Assembly (NCBI GenBank): GCA_945881845.1
Contig: CAMCVN010000012.1
Span: 1 to 57,637, forward strand
Direction of reading: 5' to 3'
DNA length: 57,637 nt
From: Bifidobacterium breve
GTDB lineage: Bacteria > Actinomycetota > Thermoleophilia > Solirubrobacterales > Solirubrobacteraceae
In this document: positions 20,838 to 28,669 of the stretch, one piece after another
Layout: each line of letters begins with the position of its first letter
Numbering within the stretch: the stretch's first letter is position 1
Made by a program: the position numbers and the translations under genes
The notes under the pieces: model-generated
The model's database searches: none
The model's input: the letters and a program-made list of their open reading frames with translations, nothing else
What the model was told of the DNA's origin: nothing

Positions 20838-21434
20838 CTAAGGCGCCGGCCCAAGCTCCTTGTTGTACCGGGCGCGATACTCAGCCTGAGCGGTCAGCAC
20901 CTTTTCAACGTAAGCACGCGTCTCCGGGAACGGGATCTCGTCGGCTTTTAGCTGCGAGCCTCCCCACTTGTCGGCGTTGCCCGGCCCTGCGTTGTACCCG
21001 GCAAGCGCGGCATCAACGTCGCCGTCGTAGCGGTCGAGCAGCTCCCGCAACAGGTACGAGCCGTAGGAGATGTTGATCTGCGGCGTAGCGAGGTCCTCGA
21101 GCGTGAATGCTGTGCCACCGGAACGGCGAGCGATGTCACTGGCCGTCTCTGGCGTGATCTGCATCAGGCCCTCTGCCCCAGCTGGCGAAGTTCTGCCGGC
21201 GACAAAACCAGATTCGGCATAGATCACGGCCGCGATCAGGGCCGGGTCGAGGTTCTTCTCCTTCGCTTGCTGGCGAATGATGTCGTCGTATCGGAGCGGG
21301 TAGGTGATCTCAGTGACCGCTTTGTCAACCCCCTTCAGCGCATCGAGCCCGCTCAAGGCTGCGACCAGCAGGAGTGCCACGACGACGAACGCAACAATCG
21401 GCCAGAGCCGGCGCTTGGCTCGAGACGTACTCAC
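20838..21434 (-). CDS. Membrane-anchored lytic transglycosylase (SLT domain)
   Basis: 198 residues. One N-terminal membrane anchor (about 11-30) is followed by an SLT/goose-lysozyme-like domain: AAVIYAESGFVAG with catalytic Glu74, SPAGAEGLMQITPETA, and AALAGYNAGPGN. It would cleave peptidoglycan glycan strands on the outer face of the membrane. The GTG start overlaps the coaE stop by 4 bases (GTGA), so it is coupled to coaE. The family resembles Slt70/MltC-type domains; the exact class cannot be assigned. Confidence 0.9.
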   Translation of the reverse strand: MSTSRAKRRLWPIVAFVVVALLLVAALSGLDALKGVDKAVTEITYPLRYDDIIRQQAKEKNLDPALIAAVIYAESGFVAGRTSPAGAEGLMQITPETASDIARRSGGTAFTLEDLATPQINISYGSYLLRELLDRYDGDVDAALAGYNAGPGNADKWGGSQLKADEIPFPETRAYVEKVLTAQAEYRARYNKELGPAP

Positions 21435-21988
21435 GCGGCGAGCCGTTCAAGAATCAACGCCAGTTCAGCCTCCAGTTCGGCGGTCGTTCCGTCGTTAGTG
21501 ACGACGTAGGTAGCGCGCTCCGCCTTCTCCTGTTGGCTGAGCTGGCGCGCGTGACGCTCGTCTGCGGCCTCGTGCCCTCGCTTCGAGGCGCGTTCGCGGC
21601 GCAGCTCTTCACTCGCGATCACGGCAACGGTGGCGTCATAGATATTTTCCATTCCGGCTTCGAACAGCAACGGCGTCTCGACGACTGCGGCTCGAGGCCG
21701 CGGCGCATGCACGAGCGAACGCTCTCGGAAATCAGCGACCTCAGTGCCGACCAGCGGCCAGATCAGCGCCTCGAGCCAGGCGCGTTCTTCGCCATCGGCG
21801 AATGCCAGCCGCGCCAGCGCGGCTCGATCGACAGCGCCGGCTGGAGCAACCTCCGCGCCCCAGCGGCCAACGACCTGATCAACAACGTGCTGCTGTTCGT
21901 AGAGCGAGTGGACGACGGCGTCGGTTGAGAGCGTCAGCGCTCCGAGCCGAGCCAGAGCATCGAGCGCGGTGCTCTTGCCTGACCCCAT
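21431..21988 (-). CDS. coaE: Dephospho-CoA kinase; true start upstream and non-canonical
   Basis: 185 residues are given from the first canonical start, but this begins inside the P-loop. In frame just upstream the DNA encodes VPFVGLTGG directly before MGSGKST, which is the complete first strand and Walker A of CoaE. Between the in-frame stop at 22136-22138 and 21988 there is no ATG, GTG or TTG. A CTG at 22033, 16 bases after the rpsA stop, is the best candidate and would give about 200 residues. Other landmarks are normal: LSTDAVVHSLY, VETPLLFEAGME, ATYVVTNDGT. It phosphorylates dephospho-CoA, the last step of CoA synthesis. Confidence 0.9.
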   Translation of the reverse strand: MGSGKSTALDALARLGALTLSTDAVVHSLYEQQHVVDQVVGRWGAEVAPAGAVDRAALARLAFADGEERAWLEALIWPLVGTEVADFRERSLVHAPRPRAAVVETPLLFEAGMENIYDATVAVIASEELRRERASKRGHEAADERHARQLSQQEKAERATYVVTNDGTTAELEAELALILERLAA

Positions 21989-22049
21989 GCCCCCGGTCAG
22001 GCCTACAAACGGAACAGATGCTGAAGCGGTCAGCGCAGCGCCGCCAGCG

Positions 22050-23543
22050 TCAGTCCTGCGGATCCGCAGGCGCGGCGTCAGCGTCGGCGTCGGCGTCGGC
22101 TGCGGCTTCGGCTTCGGCTTCGGCTTCGGCTTCGGCTACTTCCTCGACCTCAGCGACTTCAACCTCGGCCTCGACCTCAGCGACTTCAACCTCAGCCTCG
22201 ACCTCAGCGACTACCTCTGCTTCAGCCTCTGGCTCAGCGGCGGCTTCGGCCTCAATCTCGTTCGCCTCAGCGACGACCTCAGCTTCGGCTGGCGTGGCGG
22301 CAGCAAGAAGATCCTCGTCGACGACCGGAACAACAAGGTCGGCGGGAGCTTCGATTGCCGCGTCCTCTTCAGGGAACTCAAGGTTGCCTGTGTGGGCCGA
22401 AAGAATCTGGCCTTCAACGCGCTTGACTGAGAGCGAGAGGCGGCGGCGCTCGTCATCAACTTCAAGCACCTTGACCTTGATCTCGTCTCCCGGCTGGACA
22501 ACCTCACGCGGGTTCTCAACGTGGTGGGCTGCGAGCTCTGAGATGTGGACGAGCCCTTCAACGCCATCAAGGATCTCGACGAAGGCGCCGAAGGTTACGA
22601 CCTTCGTGACTGTTCCTTCGAGGTCGTCACCGATGTTGTAGGTGTCGACGACGCGCTGCCATGGATCATCCTGGGTCTGCTTGAGACCAAGAGAAATTCG
22701 CTGGCGCTCGCGGTCAATCTCGAGCACCTTGACCTGAACGGTCTGGCCGATCTCGAGCACCTCCTGCGGGTGGTTGACGTGCGACCACGAAATCTCCGAG
22801 ATGTGGATCAGACCGTCGATGCCGTTGAGGTCGACGAACGCGCCGAAGTCAACGATGTTCGAAATCTGGCCTTCAACGACGAGCCCCGGCTGGAGCTGGT
22901 CGAGAATCTCTTGACGCTGACCCTTGCGTGCCTCTTCAAGCACGGCACGGCGCGAGAGGACGACGTTGTTGCGCTGACGGTTGATCTCGATCACCTTGCA
23001 GATGATCTTCGTGTGGAGGAACTCGTCGAGTTCGGCAACGCGGCGGATGTCGACCAGCGACGCAGGCAGGAAGCCACGGATGCCGAGGTCGATGATCAGG
23101 CCGCCCTTGACGACCTCAATGACCGTTCCTTCGACCGCTTCGCCGGTTTCAGCGGCGGCCTCTATGCGGCGCCAAGCCTTCTCGAAGCGGGCGCGCTTCT
23201 TGGAGACGATCAGACGACCTTCCTGATCCTCCTTCGTGAGCACCAGCACGTCGATCTCTTCACCGAGCTCAACCTCTTCGCCGGGATCGATGTTCTTGCG
23301 AATCGAAAGCTCGGCTGAGGGGATTACTCCCTCGCTCTTGAAGCCGACGTCGACGAGGACCTCGTCTTTGTCGATCTGGACTACGCGGCCGGAGACGACC
23401 TCACCCTCATTGAACGTCGTGAAGGTTGCTGCGTAGTTAGGGACGATCTGACCGTCGATCTCAAGCAGCATCCCGTCGCTTCCGGGAACAATCTGCGATT
23501 CAACGTCGATTTCAGTGGACTGGTCGGTAGATATGGTTGTCAT
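22050..23543 (-). CDS. rpsA: 30S ribosomal protein S1 with long acidic repeat tail
   Basis: 497 residues. Four S1 RNA-binding domains occupy about residues 38-365, each with the usual GxVxxIxxxGxxVDxG pattern, for example IVDFGAFVDLNGIDGLIHIS and VVTFGAFVEILDGVEGLVHI. After a linker that ends near residue 385, the C-terminus is a stretch of about 110 residues almost only of Ala, Glu, Val and Asp. Actinobacterial S1 usually has four domains and a shorter divergent tail. S1 helps the 30S subunit bind mRNA. TAACCT lies 9 bases before the ATG. The last part of the tail is encoded by short tandem repeats. Confidence 0.97.
   Translation of the reverse strand: MTTISTDQSTEIDVESQIVPGSDGMLLEIDGQIVPNYAATFTTFNEGEVVSGRVVQIDKDEVLVDVGFKSEGVIPSAELSIRKNIDPGEEVELGEEIDVLVLTKEDQEGRLIVSKKRARFEKAWRRIEAAAETGEAVEGTVIEVVKGGLIIDLGIRGFLPASLVDIRRVAELDEFLHTKIICKVIEINRQRNNVVLSRRAVLEEARKGQRQEILDQLQPGLVVEGQISNIVDFGAFVDLNGIDGLIHISEISWSHVNHPQEVLEIGQTVQVKVLEIDRERQRISLGLKQTQDDPWQRVVDTYNIGDDLEGTVTKVVTFGAFVEILDGVEGLVHISELAAHHVENPREVVQPGDEIKVKVLEVDDERRRLSLSVKRVEGQILSAHTGNLEFPEEDAAIEAPADLVVPVVDEDLLAAATPAEAEVVAEANEIEAEAAAEPEAEAEVVAEVEAEVEVAEVEAEVEVAEVEEVAEAEAEAEAEAAADADADADAAPADPQD
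22083..22209 (-). repeat. Tandem repeats encoding the S1 acidic tail
   Basis: On the plus strand, GGCTTC is repeated five times at 22104-22133 (Ala-Glu), GTCGGC-type hexamers sit at 22083-22100 (Ala-Asp), and a 27-base unit beginning ACTTCAACCTC occurs twice at 22156-22182 and 22183-22209 with one mismatch. All units are multiples of three, so length changes would keep the reading frame. Confidence 0.85.
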
Positions 23544-23552
23544 TGAACGGCA

Positions 23553-23558
23553 AGGTTA
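23553..23558 (-). promoter_or_regulatory. -10 hexamer TAACCT for rpsA
   Basis: TAACCT ends 9 bases before the rpsA ATG, within the 21-base gap after polA. No Shine-Dalgarno sequence is visible. Confidence 0.4.
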
Positions 23559-23564
23559 GCGGTA

Positions 23565-26174
23565 TTACTTCGCTTCCAGCCACGTCCGTCCCGTGCCGAT
23601 ATCGACCGCCAGCGGTGGCTGGCGCTCTCCCCAAGGAGCAATCATCCCCTGTTCGACCAGTTCGCTGAGCTCTTTCTGCTCTGATTTTGGCCCTTCAAAG
23701 AGCAATTCGTCGTGAATTGTGAGGATCATTTCGGTCTTTAGTTCGGTCGCGGCAAGCGCAGCGGCGACATCGATCATCGCCAGCTTCATTACGTCGGCGG
23801 CGGTGCCCTGAACGATCGTATTGAGCGCCAAACGCTCGCCCATCGCCCGCGTCTGACCGTTCGTCGAGCGCAGCTCCGGAATGTTGCGGCGGCGGCCGAA
23901 GAGCGTCGTCACGAAGCCCTGATCGGTCGCCTTCTCGACGGTTTGATCCATGAAATGGCGGATCTGACCGAAGCGCGCCAGGTAGGCGTCGATGAACTCG
24001 CGCGCCTCGCCGCGCGAAATGTTGAGCCGATCAGCAAGCCCGTAATCACCGAGGCCGTAGACGATTCCGTAATTGATCATCTTCGCCTTCGAGCGCATCC
24101 CGGAGTCGATCTCATCGTCGGAGACGCCGAAGACCTCACGCGCCGTCGCCGTGTGGACATCCTCCCCGGCCTTGAAGATGTCCATCAAGACCTGCTCCTC
24201 GGCAACGTGCGCGAGCAGCCGCAGCTCAACCTGCGAGTAGTCAGCCGCAAGCAGCGCCAACTTCGGCGCAGCTTCGAAGCAGCCGCGAATCTCGCGCCCA
24301 AGCTCGGTGCGGACCGGAATGTTCTGCATGTTCGGGTTGATCGAGGCGAGCCGGCCTGTCGCCGTCGCGGCCTGAACGAATGTCGTGTGGATACGGCTCT
24401 GCTCGTCAACGAGCGAAGGGAGCGCCTCGAGGTAGGTCTTTGAAAGCTGATTGAGCTCACGCCAGCGCTCGACGACGGGAATGATCTCGTGCTCGTCGCG
24501 AATCGACTGCAAGACGCGGGCGTCAGTTGAGTAGCCGGTCTTGCCTTTGCGCTTCTTTGTCAAGCCCAGCTTCTCGAACAGAATCGCGCTCAGTTGCTGC
24601 GGCGACGCGATCACGAACTCCTCGCCGGCCAACTCCCAGATCTGCTGCTCGAGGCTCGTGATCTCGGTCCTCACTCGATCGGCGATCTCGCCCAGCGTCT
24701 TGGTGTTGAGCCGTACGCCGGCAAGTTCCATCGAACGCAGCACTGGAATCAGCGGAATCTCAATTTCGTCGAGTAGCGCCAGCTCTCCGCGTTCTTCGAG
24801 CATCAGCCGCTGACGCGCAGCTAGTAGAGCGGTGAGCGCCGCCTGACGGGCGCCAACGTCGTCGAGTGCGATCGTTATGCCGGCCTCCTCGCAGAGCTCG
24901 TCTAGGACGAAGCTGCGCCGCGATGGCTCGAGCAGGTAGGCCGCCAGCAGCGTGTCGTGGGCGACAATGGCTGGCACCACTCCGAGCGCTTTGGCGTCGT
25001 GGACGATCACGGGGCGATCGCCAAGCGCCGCCGCCAGCTCGGCAGCTTCGGCGAGCTCGCCAACAACTGCCTGCCCGTCGCAGTAGGCGGCGAAACGCCA
25101 CGCCTGCTCGCGCGCGAAGAGTTCTCCGTCCTCCATCTCCGGCGCAGCTGTGGCGACCGCCAGCGGCGCCGTCGTGTTCCCAAGCGCAACTGCTTTAGCG
25201 AGCGAGCCGGCCTCGACCGTGACTGTGACCGCCGGTGCAGCCTCGACCAGCGGCGCGGTCTCTTCCTCGGCGCCGGCCTCGGCCGGGCCCATCTCCGCCT
25301 CGATCCGCCGCAGCGGATCGCGCAGCTCGAACTCGATGAAGACCTCGCGCAACTTCGCGCGATCTGGCTCGGTGTGGAGAGCGGCGATCTCGAGCGGGTC
25401 AACGTCAAGCGGTACGTCGCGCTGAATCGTCGCGAGCTCCTTGCTGAGCCTCGCGTCGCCAGCAAAGTTGGTCAGGTTCTCCTTGCGCTTGGCGCCAGTG
25501 ATCTGATCAACGCTGCTGAGAATTGTCTCCAGCGAACCGAATTGCTGAAGCAGCGCTGCCGCCGTCTTGTCGCCGATCCCCGGCACACCAGGGATGTTGT
25601 CGGACGAATCGCCTTTGAGGCCGTAGAAGTCTGGAATCAGCTCCGGCGCGATGCCGTAGCGCTCAATCACTCCTTCGTAGTCGTAGAACTTCGTCTCCGT
25701 AATCCCGCGAGCGGTCGCCATCACGGTGACGTGGCCTTCGGGGTCGATCAGCTGAAACGAATCGCGATCGCCGGTCACGATCACAACTGGGACCGGGTCA
25801 GGAGCTGTCCTTGCGATCTCGGCGAGCGAAGCGATCACGTCGTCGGCCTCAAATCCGTCGACGTGGACGTTGTGCCAGCCGAAGGCTTCGACGATCGGCG
25901 CGAAGTGCGGCCACTGCTCACGCAAGAGATCCGGTTTCGACGGGCGGTTCGCCTTGTAGCGAGGATCGAGCTCCTTGCGGCCCGAAGTGCCGCGATCCCA
26001 ACAGACGATCGTCGGGTTGTTGCCGTACTCAGTAAAGAGCTTCACGAGCATCGAAGCGAAGCCAAAGATCGCGTTGCTCGGCTGGCCTTTGGAGGTTGAG
26101 ATCGTGTCCGGAAGCGCGAAGAAGGCGCGGTAGGCAAGGCTGTTGCCGTCGATCAGATAGAGCGTCTTAGCCAC
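23565..26174 (-). CDS. polA: DNA polymerase I
   Basis: About 869 residues from GTG 26174, beginning VAKTLYLIDGNSLAYRAFF. The N-terminal 5' nuclease is complete (VDGFEADDVIASL, VTGDRDSFQLID, GLKGDSSDNIPGVPGIGDKT). The middle 3'-5' exonuclease fold lacks the DEDD acidic residues: the DxE motif is absent and HNAKFD is replaced by VIVHDAKALGVVP, so no proofreading is expected. Polymerase motifs are intact: A LLAADYSQVELRLLAH, B RSKAKMINYGIVYGLGDYG, C LTIHDELLFE. An ATG at 26231 would add 19 residues unlike the family and reach within 10 bases of the divergent gene; TAGCGT 8 bases before GTG 26174 supports the shorter form. Confidence 0.96.
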   Translation of the reverse strand: MAKTLYLIDGNSLAYRAFFALPDTISTSKGQPSNAIFGFASMLVKLFTEYGNNPTIVCWDRGTSGRKELDPRYKANRPSKPDLLREQWPHFAPIVEAFGWHNVHVDGFEADDVIASLAEIARTAPDPVPVVIVTGDRDSFQLIDPEGHVTVMATARGITETKFYDYEGVIERYGIAPELIPDFYGLKGDSSDNIPGVPGIGDKTAAALLQQFGSLETILSSVDQITGAKRKENLTNFAGDARLSKELATIQRDVPLDVDPLEIAALHTEPDRAKLREVFIEFELRDPLRRIEAEMGPAEAGAEEETAPLVEAAPAVTVTVEAGSLAKAVALGNTTAPLAVATAAPEMEDGELFAREQAWRFAAYCDGQAVVGELAEAAELAAALGDRPVIVHDAKALGVVPAIVAHDTLLAAYLLEPSRRSFVLDELCEEAGITIALDDVGARQAALTALLAARQRLMLEERGELALLDEIEIPLIPVLRSMELAGVRLNTKTLGEIADRVRTEITSLEQQIWELAGEEFVIASPQQLSAILFEKLGLTKKRKGKTGYSTDARVLQSIRDEHEIIPVVERWRELNQLSKTYLEALPSLVDEQSRIHTTFVQAATATGRLASINPNMQNIPVRTELGREIRGCFEAAPKLALLAADYSQVELRLLAHVAEEQVLMDIFKAGEDVHTATAREVFGVSDDEIDSGMRSKAKMINYGIVYGLGDYGLADRLNISRGEAREFIDAYLARFGQIRHFMDQTVEKATDQGFVTTLFGRRRNIPELRSTNGQTRAMGERLALNTIVQGTAADVMKLAMIDVAAALAATELKTEMILTIHDELLFEGPKSEQKELSELVEQGMIAPWGERQPPLAVDIGTGRTWLEAK

Positions 26175-26182
26175 GAATGCTG

Positions 26183-26188
26183 ACGCTA
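26183..26188 (-). promoter_or_regulatory. -10 hexamer TAGCGT for polA
   Basis: TAGCGT ends 8 bases before GTG 26174. It lies inside the longer alternative polA frame, which argues against that frame. Confidence 0.4.
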
Positions 26189-26226
26189 CCGCAGCGGTCG
26201 GCACGCCGGTGGCCCGCCAACCTTCA

Positions 26227-26232
26227 TACACT
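26227..26232 (+). promoter_or_regulatory. -10 hexamer TACACT for the malic enzyme gene
   Basis: TACACT ends 8 bases before the GTG at 26241, with no Shine-Dalgarno sequence. polA and this gene diverge from a 66-base gap. Confidence 0.45.
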
Positions 26233-26240
26233 GACGCCCC

Positions 26241-27710
26241 GTGAGCTCAACACCTTCAGCCCAGTACAGCCTGACGATCCGAATTGAGATCGAGGACACG
26301 CCAGGAATGCTCGGCCGCGTAGCCAGCGCAATCGGCGACGCCGGCGGAACGATCGGCGCGATCGACCTAGTTGAGTCCGAGCACCATCTGATTCGCGACG
26401 TGACGGTCAACACACCGGACGCGGAGCACTGGGAAGAAGTGACGGCAGCAATCGAATCGATCGACGGTGCCCGCGTGATCGACACGACCGACCGCACATT
26501 CCAAATGCACGTCGGCGGCAAGATCGAGCAGCACAACCGCCATCCGCTGAAGACGCGCGATGACCTCTCGATGGCCTACACACCGGGCGTTGCGCGCGTG
26601 TGCAGTGCGATTCACGAAGACCCAGAGCGTGCCTTCCAATACACGATCAAGCGCAACACCGTTGCCGTCGTCAGCGACGGAACTGCCGTGCTTGGCCTCG
26701 GCGACATTGGCCCGCGCGCGGCGATGCCAGTGATGGAAGGCAAGGCGATGCTGTTCAAGGAGTTCGCCGGCGTTGACGCCTTCCCGATCTGCCTCGACAC
26801 GAAGGACACCGACGAGATCGTTGAAACGGTAGAACGGATAGCCCCCGGGTTCGGCGGCATCAACCTTGAGGACATCTCGGCGCCACGGTGCTTCGAGATT
26901 GAGGAGCGACTGAAGGCATCGCTCGACATCCCGGTCTTCCACGACGACCAGCACGGCACGGCAGTCGTCGTGCTCGCCGCGCTGCTTAACGCCTGCCGCT
27001 TGACCGGTCGAGACCTAATGGACCTTCGCGTGCTCGTGATTGGCCTCGGCGCTGCCGGCGTCGCGGTGACGAAGATCCTGATCCAAGCCGGCGTGCGCGA
27101 GATCATCGGCTGCGACTCCCAAGGCGCGCTCAGCACCGAACGGGCCGACTACCTCGACGGAACAATGACGCCAATCAAGCGCTGGTACTCGGAGCAGACC
27201 AACCCCGAGAAGATCAGCGGCGGCCCCACTGAAGCGATCGCCGGTACCGACCTGATGATCGGCCTCTCGGGGGCAAAGGTGATTGACGCGGCAGCGCTCT
27301 CGACGATGCGCCCCGACCCAATGATCTTCGCGATGGCCAACCCGAACCCCGAGGTCTCTCCAGAAGAGGCCGCTCCATATGCTCGGATCATCGCCACCGG
27401 CCGGTCTGATTACCCGAACCAGATCAACAACGTGCTCTGCTTCCCTGGCGTCTTCCGTGGCGCGCTCGACGTTCGCGCCGAACAGATCACAGAGCCAATG
27501 AAGATGGCCGCAGCACGCGCGATCGCTCAAATCATCACCGACGAAGAGCTCAGAGAGGACTACATCATCCCCTCCTGCTTCAACCGCGATGTTGCGCCAG
27601 CGGTTGCCGAAGCGGTCGCCGCAGAGGCCCGCGCCAGCGGCGCCGCTCAAGCTGAGCGCAACACAATCGGTTTTGCCGCTTCAGACGTTGAAGCGCTCCG
27701 TAGCCCATAA
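26241..27710 (+). CDS. ACT domain-containing malic enzyme (NAD(P)-dependent)
   Basis: 489 residues. Residues 8-85 form an ACT domain (LTIRIEIEDTPGMLGRVASA), a small-molecule-binding regulatory module. The catalytic part follows: LSMAYTPGVARVC, KRNTVAVVSDGTAVLGLGDI, the Lys in EGKAMLFKEFAGVDAFPI, metal-binding FGGINLEDISAPRCFEIE, FHDDQHGTAVVVLAALLNA, and the Rossmann loop VIGLGAAGVAVTKIL. It decarboxylates malate to pyruvate and CO2. The cofactor cannot be told from sequence with certainty. The ACT fusion occurs in some bacterial malic enzymes; an amino acid effector is likely but not identified. Confidence 0.93.
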   Translation: MSSTPSAQYSLTIRIEIEDTPGMLGRVASAIGDAGGTIGAIDLVESEHHLIRDVTVNTPDAEHWEEVTAAIESIDGARVIDTTDRTFQMHVGGKIEQHNRHPLKTRDDLSMAYTPGVARVCSAIHEDPERAFQYTIKRNTVAVVSDGTAVLGLGDIGPRAAMPVMEGKAMLFKEFAGVDAFPICLDTKDTDEIVETVERIAPGFGGINLEDISAPRCFEIEERLKASLDIPVFHDDQHGTAVVVLAALLNACRLTGRDLMDLRVLVIGLGAAGVAVTKILIQAGVREIIGCDSQGALSTERADYLDGTMTPIKRWYSEQTNPEKISGGPTEAIAGTDLMIGLSGAKVIDAAALSTMRPDPMIFAMANPNPEVSPEEAAPYARIIATGRSDYPNQINNVLCFPGVFRGALDVRAEQITEPMKMAAARAIAQIITDEELREDYIIPSCFNRDVAPAVAEAVAAEARASGAAQAERNTIGFAASDVEALRSP

Positions 27711-27742
27711 TCGTCGCTGATCCGTACCCTTTTCGAAGCTTC

Positions 27743-27750
27743 GAGAGGAA
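27743..27750 (+). promoter_or_regulatory. Shine-Dalgarno GAGAGGAA of the TIGR01777 gene
   Basis: GAGAGGAA lies 6 bases before the ATG at 27757, supporting translation from an mRNA shared with the malic enzyme gene 46 bases upstream. Confidence 0.6.
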
Positions 27751-27756
27751 CGCATC

Positions 27757-28662
27757 ATGAAGATCGCAATTACAGGTGCAACAGGACTAATCGGCACGCG
27801 TCTCGTGCGGGCGCTGAAGGCGCGCGGCGACGAGGTCACTGTTCTCTCGCGCAACCCGCAGCGCGCGGCTGCGGCGCTCGACGTTGAAGCGATCGGCTGG
27901 GATTCTCTTGCTGAGCCCGCACCGCCTGAAGCACTGAGCGGGCGCGACGCGGTGATCCATCTCGCCGGCGAGCCGGTCGCTCAAAAATGGACAACCGAGA
28001 GCAAGAAAGCTATCCGCGAGAGCCGTGAGCTCGGCACGCGCAACCTCGTCGCCGGTATCGCAGCGTCGCAGCCTCGCCCGACGGTCCTGCTTTCGTCCTC
28101 GGCCGTCGGCTACTACGGCAAACACGGTGATGAGCTGATCGACGAGCAGAGCGCGCCCGGCAGCGATTTCCTAGCCGGTGTCTGCGTCGCATGGGAGCGC
28201 GAGGCTGCCGCCGCCGAAACGCTTGGCCTTCGCGTCGTAATGATCCGCACCGGCGTAGTCCTTGACGCCAGCGGGGGCGCGCTGAAGACGATGCTGCCAC
28301 CGTTCAAAGCCGGCGTCGGTGGCCCGGTGGCTGGTGGAAAGCAGTACATGCCTTGGATTCACGCCGACGACATCGTAGGCCTCTATCTAGCCGCGCTCGG
28401 CGACGAGGCGTGGAACGGGCCGATCAACGGGACCGCGCCCAACCCGGCGACCAACGCGGCGTTCTCGAAGACACTTGGACGCGTCCTCCACCGCCCCTCG
28501 ATCTTCCCCGTACCGGCGTTTGTGATCCGTGCGCGTTACGGCGAGATGGCCGAGCTCGTGACCGAAGGACAGCGTGCGATCCCAGCCGCAGCGACCGCCA
28601 ACGGCTACAAGTTCACCGAGCCAGAGCTCGAACACGCACTGGCTGCAGCGCTCGACGGCTGA
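27757..28662 (+). CDS. TIGR01777 family NAD(P)-binding epimerase-like protein
   Basis: 301 residues of the extended SDR type. The dinucleotide loop is ITGATGLIGTRLVRAL. Further family segments are VIHLAGEPVAQKWT, VLLSSSAVGYYGKHGDE, FLAGVCVAWEREA, VVMIRTGVVL and GKQYMPWIHADDIVGLY, ending with a YfcH-like C-terminal part VTEGQRAIPAAATANGYKF. YfcH/SulA-like members are widespread and their reaction is not established. The stop lies 7 bases from the convergent lipoprotein stop. Confidence 0.9.
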   Translation: MKIAITGATGLIGTRLVRALKARGDEVTVLSRNPQRAAAALDVEAIGWDSLAEPAPPEALSGRDAVIHLAGEPVAQKWTTESKKAIRESRELGTRNLVAGIAASQPRPTVLLSSSAVGYYGKHGDELIDEQSAPGSDFLAGVCVAWEREAAAAETLGLRVVMIRTGVVLDASGGALKTMLPPFKAGVGGPVAGGKQYMPWIHADDIVGLYLAALGDEAWNGPINGTAPNPATNAAFSKTLGRVLHRPSIFPVPAFVIRARYGEMAELVTEGQRAIPAAATANGYKFTEPELEHALAAALDG

Positions 28663-28669
28663 GCGCCGA

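Noticed and set aside
22545-23318. Plus-strand frame of 257 codons opposite rpsA
   Set aside because: It is the antisense shadow of conserved S1 domains, rich in Asp, Val and Leu, with no recognisable domain.
24957-26099. Plus-strand frame of 380 codons opposite polA
   Set aside because: Antisense of a well-conserved polymerase; long antisense frames are expected at this GC content.
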